Below the pieces are notes generated by a model. The model was not told the DNA's origin, searched no databases, and saw only the letters and a list, made by a program, of their open reading frames with translations. From contig JAHQIW010006188.1 in NCBI GenBank assembly GCA_019055375.1, positions 62,001 to 126,000 of the forward strand: a DNA stretch of 64,000 bases, in the 5' to 3' direction. Shown in pieces: positions 8,906-21,100 of the stretch (position 1 is the first letter of the stretch; every line of letters starts with the position of its first letter). Both the position numbers and the translations under genes were made by a program. The DNA is from Parelaphostrongylus tenuis (taxonomy: Eukaryota > Nematoda > Chromadorea > Rhabditida > Metastrongylidae).

Positions 8906-11900
8906 AATGTCAGTCGATTTCTGAGGAAGTCCCCTTTACATTCCCATTTACAACAGCAGTTTTCATCATACTATAAATTCTTATGCTTCAAAGCAAGTTA
9001 AGACCTGGTGTCTTTGTATATATGCTTTTTTGTCGAACAATTCTGAGACGCTTTCCTTTTGCCTTTGCAATCTTCTTGATAATAATTCATTCTCTGCTTG
9101 TCTTCAAAGTCTTTGGTCTGATTTGGTTTCAAGTTCAAGTTTTTGAACTGAACAGCTATGAGGCTCTTCGTAGCAAAAGGAGTTTGATTGGAATGCTCAA
9201 TTGAAGAGGGACATTGAGCTTTCTTTTGTGAATTAATATCTTTTGCAGTTTTTCTTATAAATTTCGCTTGTATAGTCGGCGAATTCTTGTTTGTTAATAC
9301 TTCGTCGTTGAGGAACACAATCTATGTTGCAGCATTTCAAATGACACAGTCAAAGCCAAATTCAAATCGCTTTACTTAAGATCATGACTTATTAGCTAGA
9401 GTTTCTTTTGATGTGGTCCTTTTCACGTGTAACTCTCTCGATGAAATTTTTACATGCGTTTGAGCTCTATATAATAATTTTCTTGCGTTTCGGGATAATG
9501 TAAGTGCTAAACTTGTTTGAAGAAAAAATATTGTAGCATTGCATAGACTAAAACCTTTGAATTTTTGTGAAAAACAAAAACTAAAACGCCGACGTCCTAC
9601 ATATAGGAACTGAGTGATATTTCCACAGCACCTTTGTCAATTATCTTATGCGAAAAATATCAGGTCTTTTCCAAGACCGACTGTCTATTAATCTCGACAT
9701 ACTTCAGCATAATTCCTGAAATTCTTCGTTAAGCAAAACACGAGGTGTTACATAAACTTTATTTCACAGCTGAGTTTCGGCGATTCGCCTTCTTCAGAGC
9801 CTGGAAAGGTCCGCAATCCAATCAGTCAAGCACCTCCATTACTTCTTCAGAAAAAATCACCAGACTCAGATTTCAATTGCATCAAGCACAAAATCAACTC
9901 TCAACATACTCACCGTTGCTGTATATTTTTGATAAACTGCATGGCAGGTTAACTGACTATTCACATCACAGTAGCATAGCTCCACAGACAGGATCATCCC
10001 GAATCATTACATATAGAGGCTTTCAAAAAACTAAGTACAATTTTTTAGATTCTCGCTGTTCAACCTATCGAAGAACTACGAGGATGTCTGGAAAGAGCAA
10101 GGAATTTTTTTCCCATGAATATGGGTGCTGGTAGGAAAGTATCGTTTTTGGTGAAGTGGTGAATGCCCACTCTCAGTACACTTACTCCATCTGCATACTA
10201 TAATTACATCCACATAGACTTCTTTCAGAGGTATTTAATTGTAGCCGATGTGCTCAAGCCACGCTCTCCCAAGGCAGACAATACAAATGCACAATGAATG
10301 TTGATCTTCTGCTTATATTTTCACAGTCACGTCGTAATATCGCTGAAAAATGAAGGATTTCAAGAGAAGTACTCGCTCCTCACGTCAAAAAACCTTTATG
10401 GAAAGTTTAGTTCAATATTACATTTGTTAGGTAGCGATAAGATATCTCTGACGTATAAACTATACCTACAATTACGAATAAGCCAACTATGACGTTCAAG
10501 CGGCGGGGTAACACTTAAGGCAAAAAGCATATATTCTTTTCGCTCTTTTGATGTTTTGTGATAACCTCTCAAAAATTCAATTACATCACCAAAATTCTCA
10601 AAATATGAGCTATCTAATAAATGGTAAAACTTCAATGAGGAGCCATATTGATGCCCCAGCCAAGCAAGTGAAGCAGAGTGAATGTGAAACATAATAATAC
10701 TTTAGCTGCTACAAAAAGATAAAAAGTCTTTCTAAAAATATACATATCGTTGAATCGCAGAACTTTGGGCTTCCGAATGACTACCAAATTCCTAAAGTAA
10801 AGCACTTGTCCAATGAAAAATACCTCTAAGCACTCGTGGTACACGTAGTCCTTAGGGGGTAAAAACCAATGTTTGAGCCATCTTATATTGGACAGAAATT
10901 TCGTAAACTGAAAACCGTGTTCTACTGTTATCTACTATTGAAAATGTGGGAACGCTAATGAATGCAGATCCATATAGCTCTTTCGTCATTAGAATGCAGC
11001 AACATTTGCCTGAAGACGTTTTTTGAGACAAATTTTTTAAAATTTGAAGTAATAAACAGATCGTATGCGCACTTATAAAAAACAATATCTCAAATTTTTT
11101 GTATAACATCCTTCAGCCGAACAATAATAGATGGAGTCACAAATCAGGTTGCTAACGTTATGCAAGTGAGATGAGAATTCATCGTGTGAAACGTACGAAG
11201 GAAAATTTGTTTTGTCCGTTCGTGCAAAAAATTTTCAGTAGGTGACTACATCTCATAAACATTTAGTCCTAGTAAGACGACGTATTGACACCTCGCTGAC
11301 GTTCTCAAAAAAAAAACGTCCCTGTGCCTTGCGCCTCATACAGCTCCAGCATAAAGCGTTCCTTCTACCTCATGATGAAACGCCCTTGTTGAGCTTGGTT
11401 GTTTTGCTTCTGACCAATTTCGATGCAACTCACCACATTATTTCCCCAACTAGTGGATTCCTCATCTGTTCTCGCCCATTTCTGTTTCTGTCAATCAAGA
11501 TATCCATGAATTCTTTCTTACCTGTCTGCTGTCGTCGGTCAATTAAAGCGAATATGGCCATGGTATATCGTACAACTTCATCAAAACGCCAATGTATGAA
11601 GAATGCCACTCCTGCATCAGGAATTTGCTACCAAGAATAATTCACACTAGTAGTTAACTATCGCTTTTGTTAAATATTTTCTTATACAAATATTCTCATG
11701 AAAGTGTATTTCTAATGGCAAAGCCTCGTCGATTGAGAATGTCTTTGTTTTGGGAAAGGCAAAATTTTAAGTCGCAGCATTACAAATGACATGATGGGAG
11801 CCTAATATAAGTCGTGACAAGTGATGACTCATCCAGTGACATTTCGTTTGGAAAATCGCTCTTACCTCTTTTTCATTCGTCGTTTTACATATAATCTCCA

Positions 11901-12179
11901 CACTTTCCATCTCTTAGTTGTTTTCTAGTGAAATCTATTTCAGAGCTCCCATCAAAATATCTTGTCTTGAGTCAAAAACCTTTGGAAGTCCTAAAATCTC
12001 TTGAAAAGTTGAAAACGAGCACAAAGCTTTTGAAGTTGATTTCAGTAACATTTGAGCACCAAATCCCAGTATCATGTTGCCTTATTGAATGATCTTGTCT
12101 AAAAATAAAGAGTTTGTTTCTATTCAAACGAAGAACATTTGCCAGTTTCTTAAAGGTTATAAGTAGGAATCTTACAACT
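8906..12179. other. No supportable gene; scattered short frames
   Basis: Several frames of 60-130 codons occur, including 9745-10134 plus, 10396-10844 minus (two overlapping, one hydrophobic) and 11242-11640 plus. None has a recognisable domain, and their opposite strands are about equally open. 9280-9420 and 11690-11900 are distantly similar to each other (GTCGCAGCATT(A/T)CAAATGACA boxes), which suggests a diverged repeat. The ribozyme-like motif at 9774 is listed separately. Confidence 0.5.
9774..9803 (-). ncRNA. Hammerhead-like motif (CTGAAGA...GAAAC type)
   Basis: The minus strand reads GGCT, CTGAAGA, a perfect GGCG/CGCC stem over AAT, then GAAAC. CTGANGA plus a stem plus GAAA is the hammerhead core pattern. 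The expected cleavage site and stem I partner are not clear downstream, so activity is doubtful. Decayed relatives occur at about 13895-13925 minus, 16868-16895 plus and 57863-57890 plus, so this is a repeat family and not chance. Confidence 0.4.
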
Positions 12180-15100
12180 ATGACAAGACTCCTGGCCGAT
12201 TCCCTTGCGATTTTGGTGATAACTGTCACGGCAGTGTTTGGATGTGGAGTGCTGCCACCAGGTCAAGGTAACAAACAGTAGTCGCATTAGTGTAAAAGTT
12301 GAAGTTTCAATTAGAAAGTAGTGAACATTCAGCGTATTCAGTATATTCAACGTTTGACAACTTCTTAAGAGCTAATTTAATCCAAATATTTTGATGAAAG
12401 GGTTTTTGAAATTGAAATACTAAAACGGAAAAAAAGGCTTCAGAAAACTATTCTGACAGAGGGACTAGTTGTTGGTACTTACCGCAAAAATCACAAAACT
12501 TCGTTGCAGCCAGCACTAGGAACTTCACTGTCACGGGCTTTACTTTGCCTGTTAACATGGCTTACAGTAGTGACAACACTGTACGCACGATGGTTGCTGG
12601 CATTGCAGCAAGCGGGGAGGCAGTTCAGGCATTTGTATCACGTCTCTTAATGCAAACAGTGAGTTTGGAACTTTTGTATCTCACTTTTTTATGGCTTTGA
12701 AAAGACGCAGAAAGTGGCTTAGAATTTTCTGACATTTTCCTAGTTCTCCAGAACATGTCTTTCATAGCTCCTTAATACAACATGCACCATCAAGCGAAAT
12801 TTATTATATTTGATCGCTTTAAGCCGTGTTATGATGTTACAAACATACTCGATAATATGGAGCAATGTACAAAACTTTGACGTCGAGCTAGACCGGAACC
12901 CATATTTCGCCGTTTCCGTGGCGCGCTTAACCAGTTGAAATACCAGCGCCCGTCAGAGTAAGTAGGTTCATTGTCGAAAACGACTACCAGACCAAACCGT
13001 TGACGGCTGATTGCTCGATAGATGCGTTGTAGCTAAGAAAGAGTGGTGGCAAAACAGGCCTCGGTAGTGTAATTGGTTGAGCACGCGTCTCCGCAAAATG
13101 GGAGATGAGCCTTCAAATTCCGCTTGATGTGAAGTTTCGCACATCACTCAGCATTATTGAGTAGATTTATGCTATTTAACTTGAGACACTGTCAAGTAGA
13201 CTCTATCAAATTTTGAAGACTTTGCTTTTTAGGTGCTTGATACTCTCGAACGGCAAGGCCATAGTGCAGGTCTCCCGGATGCATTAATTGCTGCTATTTT
13301 GGGTCAACTTGTTGTTCAAATCAGATATGAAGCACTGGAATGCAAGAAAGCAACCGTTAATCACCCAAATCCAGGACAGGCTTGTAAGTTTAAACAACTA
13401 ACAAGACTTCAACTAGACACACCTACATCTCATAAGTGCACCTAAATTATTTATACAATTATTCGCTTTGAATTGAGAAAAGTCATTTGACAAGTTGTCT
13501 ATTGTAACTTTTGTAAAGAGTGAAATCTACTTGCTTGAATACTTGAAAACCTTTCTTCACGGATACTACGGGCTCTAGTGTGATTTCCATGTTTCTCTCC
13601 CGCGCAGTTGTGGTATTGGTTAGCGATGTGCTTCGAACACAATGACGTTGATGAAACTTGGTGCATAATCTGTGAATGCATATAGTTAACGTTAAACCAG
13701 CAACAACCTCCCGTCCTTTTGGGTCGCCATTCAAGAAGATAGAAAGATTCTCTCTGAACTCCTCTCGTCTATTTGTCAATTGCCCTACTTATGGCACCGA
13801 GCCAAACGTGCTTCGCCGATTGTTTCGTCGGCTCTAGATTGGTCACTGTAGTTTTAACAACAGTAGTAAAAGTAGTACTGCGACTGCGGACGCCTCGACA
13901 ACTTCGCCTTCTATAGAGCCTGGACATGCGTTTTATCAAATCTGAATGGTTTGCAGGATTGTCGGTGCCTTTATTCACCGCCTAAAGCAGATCAAAAGAC
14001 AAAACAAGAAATCACGCTACGTCTCCTCGAGCGGATGTGACACATTTGCCCTTTCAGTTTTTTTTGGGATTTTAGCGTTTATCCAAAACACTTCAAATTT
14101 TCCATATTGATATTATTGAAACCTGCGCCAATAGAGTGGCATCAACTTTTTAAAATCATTACCGTTGCGCTCTTGAGCTCTATTTATTGTGTACATTTCG
14201 CTTTTCAAATTTACTATCTAGATGCTCTTTTATATGAATGCAGAGCAGTCGACTCGTTTTGTTAATGTATTTATTCTGCAAGCCTCACGTAATAATAGAT
14301 AAATTGTGGCTGAATTTTTACATCCCTCTTCCCCCGCCCCCCCCCCCCCCCCCCCCCCCCCCTCCCCCCCTCTCTTCTGTTAGAGCAGATTGTAGCGTTT
14401 GGCTTACGTGCTGAAATACAGCGCAACGTGTTAGATGAGAGTTTAACTATTGCTACAACTTTGGAGATCTTTTCTTTTTGGGCTTCTTTTAGCAACGCTA
14501 CTCAATAGAAGAAAGCATAAAAGAGTTCTTATTCAGATGGAAGGTTTTGTTTTAAACTTTATTCTACTCCTTAAAGTGTCGTCTGGCTGACGCTTTGTAA
14601 ATTTTCATCTCGCTTTTTGATTTGCAATACCATTTTGCACTATAGCCACTTTCTGGTAATTGTTTGGATGTACAAGGATGGAGGCCAGTTTCCGTTGGAT
14701 TTTGCCTTTTATATATATACGCTGAGAGCGCATGTGGCGCAGTGGTTAGAGGTGCCCTGCGTCGCACACGAGGTCAATGGTTCGATCTCGCGCTCATAGC
14801 TCACCAAGCCATCCATCCCTCCGGGGTCGGTAAATTGGTACCAGATGGGTATCAGACTTGTCTGGGAGGATAAGCAGCACTGACTCGGTTCAGCGGGAGG
14901 CCTCCGCGAGTCATTGTAAAGGCCAGATGTGCATTCAATCACCTCAAACGAAATTAAAAAATTGAAGTCGAATGCATGGCGCATCCTTCAGGGATTGATC
15001 AACGCCGAGAGCTTTATCCTTTATCCTTTTATATATACGCTGGCTGTCCCTAAGGAACTTCAACGATTTGGTCATCCCCTCTTGTGTGAAACAGGCAATG

Positions 15101-18100
15101 AAACAGTTGTGTATATATCAACAGCAGGTATTTAACCATTTCTAGAGCAATATCTATTTGCGGTAAACAAGAATTGCAGCTTGCATTTTAGACGTAAAAA
15201 CGATGGCAAGGCTTGGTGTTAATCTCTAACCTAACGCGAACATTATATGTTGCTTTAAATGGTTTCCTGACTAGCGAAAGATTGAAAAACTGTGTTCTTG
15301 CTTCAGGGTGGTCATTAGATGTTGAATTTTAAGGCTATAAATAGTGATTTTTTCTTCATTCCCTGCGAGAGACTTGATGATGGCTTGCATTCCGCAGCCA
15401 CTTTACACAAATTCATAATTGTAGGATCATTTTATATATCGCGACTTGTAAAGGCGGATCCATGAATAGATTAACATGATTTCTAAAATTTATCCTCGAT
15501 CAAGTGCTAGAGCTTTTACCAACCTATCCAATCGTTACCAAAATAATCCTAGTTCATTTGCCGTCAGCGCAACCAAGCAACTTGGACATGTTAGAGTTAT
15601 TTTATGTTGAATTGCTCTTCACTAACGCATTAGAAAACTCTACGCAAGCATTTGTCGATCTTTCCATGAAAAATTGAGAAAAAGGGTTCTTCACTGATAA
15701 AGGGGAACACATAAATTTCCGACCTCATCAGTTGGACAGGAATTTTTATGGAAGTGTTAATGATCATTAGAACGCTTAGATTTCTGACTACAGCTCCACG
15801 TGTCGGTTTTCGAAAAAGTCTTTTTTGACAATATTACATAAGATATTCCCTTGTGTTTCAGAAACGCATATTTCTTGCAGTACAGAGCTCTTTTTTGGAC
15901 TATTAATAATAAATCGACAGCGTAATGTATGCTGATTCCAACGCTGTGCTTATATCCTAGAAAGACCGCTTCCCTGCAACGCAGTAGGAAAAATAAGATT
16001 GCTTCGAGTGTTTTCTTAAGAACACGCTCACAATCAATTAAACTCGCAATTACTATTTGAGCCAACATGTCATGTGGCTATTATTGGCTTTTGCACAACC
16101 CGATACACGTGTTTCGGCCCTGCAGTCTCGTCAGCCGTGCAGGCCCTTCGTCTTCAGCCAAAGCTCTCGGAGGCCCTACATCTCCTTAATGAGTGTAGAC
16201 GACGACGAACGATTCAAACAGGTGTCGTCAAGTAAAATTAGTCACTAGTGCTTCGGAGGTCTCGTTTCGTCCTTTTCATCAGTGGCTCACGACCCACATG
16301 AAGCCCTGCATTGTAGCAAGGAGGGAGACGTATCGGCACAGTGTACAATGACATTGTGTCATCACCACTTCTCAGTCGATGGATCTCGGCTGGTAGAGCA
16401 AAATTGATCCATGGCATCGACTGTTTTCAAAACCTTGCAATAAACTTTGAAAATAATTTCAAAAAAAAGAATGTTTGAAGCCTAAGCGAGGTTGGTGTAC
16501 TAGAGGCCATATACGCGTGTTTCGGAGATCTCGCCCTCCTCATCCGTATATGGACTTGGCGTAACAACCTCGCTTAGACTTTAAACATTTTTTTGAAGTT
16601 ATTTTTAATGTTTATTGCGAGGTTCTAAAGACATTCGATGCCATGGATCAATTTTGTTCTACCAGCCGAGATCTATCGACTGAGAAGTGCTGTTGACACA
16701 GTTTAATTGCACACTGTGCCGTCACCACATACGCGTCCCTCCTTGCTACAATGTAGTGCTTGATGTGAGGCGTGGGTCTCTGACGAGGAGGGTGAGACCT
16801 TCAAACACGCAAATATGGTTCTGGCGTACCAACTCGTACTACTTTAAGAGTCTAATACTACATACTCCCAGGCTCTGAAGCCGGGTCGCCGAAACGTCAG
16901 CCGAACTTCTACGACTAATTTACCAACCTCGCGTCAGCTAATCAAGATAAGTTTTCTCGACTTTCATACTTTAGGAGTGGTTGAAGATCGATCGCCAATT
17001 GCGCAGCCGTCACTGATGCCTCAGCCAGCGGCCGGTGAATTGGCCAAGCACAACCTTGCTTGCGTACGTGAATCAATCTTATTTTCTCTGCTGCGTTGCG
17101 CAGGAGACGGTCTTTCTGAAAAATAAGCACAGCGTTGGAATTAGCAAACAATACACTTTCGAATGATTTTGATATTCTGAAAAGAGAGCTCTATTCGGCG
17201 AGAAATATGTGCGCCTGAAACATATCCTTGTTTTGAATTTTACAGCGCTTTAAAAGAGTCTTTTCGGAAATCGGGGACGTGGGGCTGTAGCAAGAAATCT
17301 AATCATTGCAATGATTGCTAACATTCTCATGAACAGTTCATGTCCAGCGAATAAGATCGGCTTTAAATTTGTCTCCTTATCACCAAAATGAGCCAAAAGA
17401 GGATTAGAAGCAGATTACCAAGTTAATAAGCAATGGCTCTCTTAAAGTAATGTTTTAACTCTTCAATTTATCGGTGGTCAAGAAAAATTCTGCGATAATC
17501 AAAGGAATAACTCAAGGTTAGCGTCCAACAGCAAACCTTTCCATCGCTATTAATCATTAATTTGATCTAGAAACCCCAATTCTCGCCCACCGACCTTTGC
17601 TCCACTATCAATATGTAGACGTCTGTTTCATCATCTGCTCCACAAAAGAGGATATGTACAAATGTTATGAAGTTTTAGATGAAACAATCAGATTAGATAA
17701 AATTTGAACGAGAACTCCTGAACAAGAACTGGTTCCCATCCCTAAACATCTGAATAGAATTCTTAGGAAATTTCTACAGTACAAAATGGCACTGCTAACT
17801 GAGTTGCTAATACTAGCCTACTACCTTTTCTTTTCCACTCACACTGAAAAAGCGCCTATCGAAAACGTGTATCAAACGGCTGAAAAATTTTTGCATAAAG
17901 AGAGGAGAAATGAGTCACTACCCTTGGCATGAAAACTGCCATTTCCAAAGGTTATAAAATATAAGCCACTCGGATTAGTTCAAAAAGTAGAATTGGGCCT
18001 CAAAAAAAAGTTTTCCCTTCCAAATAAGTGGCCTTTCAATCTGCCCTCATATTTTACGAAGTGAGTAGCGGTAATTAGTGGTGCCTAAAAAGAAGTGGTC

Positions 18101-21100
18101 TTGAAAGTTCTGGCGCAGTTGTTGAACTCTATCTCCAACCACGCTCCGTTAGCTTGTTTGCAATCGCTTCCATCTCGTCTGCAATCTTCTAGAATCGATT
18201 GTGCAACCCGCATATATAGATATCAATAGTCCACAATTTAATTCGAATCGTCTTATACAACACATATTTGAGCCCTAAAAAAAGACGTGGCTAAAACTTG
18301 GCCATGTGAACTATTACTATCACAACTGTTCCCACAACTGCAATTAACAACCTTTCATTAACTAAACAAAATGTATGAAATTTGCCTGTATCACCTGCCG
18401 CCTCGTCGATCCTTGAATGACTCGAGCGGGTAACAGCAACACTTCCATTTTCCCTATCGCGTGGGAGAGTAGCCTAGTAAATCCACTTCGATCCAAAGAT
18501 TCGTTGAGCATCATATTTTTCTTTCGAGCTTTTGGTGGAAAAATCAGAGCATCAGGTCGGTGGCCTTTCTGCAGAGCGCTTGATATCCCGAGAAATTCAG
18601 TCGATAACGGCTGTCGTCCAGCGATTGTTGCTGGAGCACATCACGTGTCCGGCCTCCTTATTTTCGATAGCCTGTCATGTAGAATGGCGTCTTTGAACCT
18701 CAAGTGATGATTAGATTGGAACTCCGGATCCCTTCTGTCATTTGTGAGGATGCGAAATACTCCTAGCAGCGACCTTTTCGACTGCACGTTCAATAACGCC
18801 AAGTGATCTTTCATCCTGCGTATGTAGTGACCGAGTTTCTGCTGCATGAGTTACAGCAGCGATAATTGACGAGTCGAAAAGGTGTGAACCAGATCAGATG
18901 TTCTTTGTGCTCTTCACTGCATCCTCAGTGCTCTCAAACGTGCTCCAAGACGTTCGCTTGCTCCTGCTCAACTCTGTAGCTAGGTCGTTCATAATGATGT
19001 ACGACCTAGATGAACGTAAGTGGAAATTCGAAGATATTCGCTACTTTGAGCCTGAAAAGACATTCAAGAGGTCTGTTCTTCATGGACATCGTTTTTGGTA
19101 GATATAGTTGAAAGCCTATATTCCCACAAGCGTTGTCGGATTGGTGATCATTCGTTCTGCTTGGCTGATGCTTGGTGTTACGAGGACGATAACATCACCG
19201 AAGCAAAGATGGTTTTTGTGTCGACCGTCAATTTTCATCCCCATATCGTCCCCCTTAATAGTCTCATAAGGTTATGCAGGGCGGCAGCGAATATTTTTGG
19301 CGAAATAGTGTCGCCTTGTCAAACCCTTCAAACTTACGTCTATGGTAATATTCTTGTAGAATGGGAGATGATATTTTGGCTGCGAAATTTGTTTTACAGT
19401 CATAAAGGATCACTATGTACACAGTAGGGACGCTCTGGTTGTCCAGAGCCTCTATGACCAATTCTGTTTCCACTGAATCAAAGACTTTCTTTGAATCGAT
19501 GAAAGTGAGACAGAGTGATATTTTATACTGTCGTGAATTTCCAATGAGTCTTGTGGTCGAAATCACTAAGTCAAATACTAATGCTAAGATTTTTTTTTGC
19601 TGTCCGCCGTCTGTAAACTGCTCATTCGACTCATGTTGAACAGGGTTGACAAAACACTAAGAAAGGACAACCATGCTAACAAGCAAGGTTTCGAAAAGGA
19701 TTCAGCGTCATAGACGACGTTTACACGATCGCAGTGCTCACTGAAGTTTTACGAAAGTGAAAAAAATTATTCAATGGAAACAGAAGCGATTATAGAGTCG
19801 CTGGACTCCCAAGGCGTCCCTACTTAGTGCGTAACAATCCTTCGTGAGTTATGTAAAGATTTCACAACCATTATACCGTCACTCTGTGAGGGCACTGATG
19901 TCGACGTGTGAGGAGGGGCTCGACAAGGCAGTACAATCTCGCCAAAATCATGCGCTGTCAACCTTCAAAATGTCATGTGAACATTGGAATGTGACAATAA
20001 AAAAAAGGACAAAGCTCTCGGCGTTGATCAATCCCTGAGGGATGCGCCATGCATTCGACTTCAATTTTTAACTTCGTCTGAGGTGATTGAATGCATATCT
20101 GGCCTTTCTGAACCGAGTCAGTGCTGCTTATCCTCCCAGACAAGTCTGAGACCTGTCTGGTACCAATATACCGACCTCGGAGGGATGGATGGCTTGGTGA
20201 GCCATGAGCGCGAGAGCGAACCAATGACCTCGTATGCAACGCAGGGCGCCTCTAACCACTGCGCCACATGCGCTCTTCCAGATGAGACAATATGGGAGTG
20301 AAAATCGAAGGACGACAAAAAAAAATCAACTTCGCCTCCCTGATGATATCGCCCCTTAACACCAATCATAAGATAGGCGAAACGAATGTTGACCAATTTC
20401 TCTCAAAAGATTCGTCTTCTATTAGATCCAACAAAACGTTAATGAGAAGAGGATGGATTTTCAATGCCTCATTCCGCTCAACGAAACCAACTTATCGAAT
20501 CTCCAGTTATGCTAAGCTGTGAGGTCAACACTTGGGGAGTTCTCAAGAGCATCATGGACGTAGTGAAGAAACGAAGAACTTCGACTCCGTTCACACCTTT
20601 TCGAGTCGACGGTCATAAATGTCTTGACGTATGCAGCAGAAACCTGGTCGCTATGTAAACAGTGCGGAAGATATTGAATGGCGCTATTGAACGCGCAATC
20701 CGAAAAGTCGCTGCTAGGAGTATCCCGGTAGCTCACCAATGGGAGAAGAGACTCAAAGTTTTGATTTACGCCATCGGTCGAAGGCCAGGGATGCCGTTAT
20801 AAGCCACGCTATCGAAAATAAGGTGTGCCGGCCACGTAATGTGCTTCACGACAATCGAAAGCGAGATTACTTGCCGATTGGATTCCTCATGATACCAAGC
20901 GCTGTACAGGATGACCACCGACTCGATGGTTCCATTTCTTCACAAACAGCATGAAGAACGATAGTTCCCGTTGGGCTACTCTTGCAAGCGCCAGGGGAAA
21001 ATAAAAGAGTTGCTGGTACCCGCTCCAGTGACCCGACGATCAACGGGACGACAGGTGATAAAGGTGATCAATTGCCTTCTATTAGTCTAGTAAAAATACT

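Larger units (their letters stand above)
16240..16890. repeat. Tandem plus mirrored pLTR units with hammerheads
   Basis: Unit 1 (about 16246-16506, same as 5820-6060) is followed by the start of a second unit whose hammerhead core lies 263 nt further on (16277-16283 versus 16540-16546). From about 16556 the sequence runs backwards: 16560-16850 is the reverse complement of about 16240-16530 with point changes (CAACCTCGCTTAGAC faces GCCTAAGCGAGGTTG). The structure is a head-to-head pair of ~280-nt units. It lies in intron 3, about 500 nt before a Penelope-like RT remnant. Confidence 0.65.

Noticed and set aside
8983..9318. Opposed frames of 73 and 106 codons
   Set aside because: They are antisense shadows of each other; neither has motifs, and an AT-rich hydrophobic translation is expected by chance.
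10396..10844. Overlapping minus-strand frames, one hydrophobic, suggesting a membrane protein
   Set aside because: Two different phases look equally plausible and no family is recognisable.
11242..11640. 132-codon plus-strand frame, and an opposite-strand reading DEVVRYTMAIFALIDRRQQT / KKEFMDILIDRN that recalls cytochrome P450
   Set aside because: Both strands are equally open, no P450 diagnostic motif (heme Cys, ExxR) is present, and splice phases do not extend it.
13066..13130. tRNA-like sequence (TCGGTAGTGTAATTGGTTGAGC ... CTTCAAATTCC)
   Set aside because: Box-like words exist, but no acceptor stem pairs and no second copy occurs in the window, so neither a tRNA nor a SINE is supported.
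14271..14495. 74-codon minus-strand frame with a poly-glycine run
   Set aside because: It is only the translation of the poly-C tract; there is no motif or start context.
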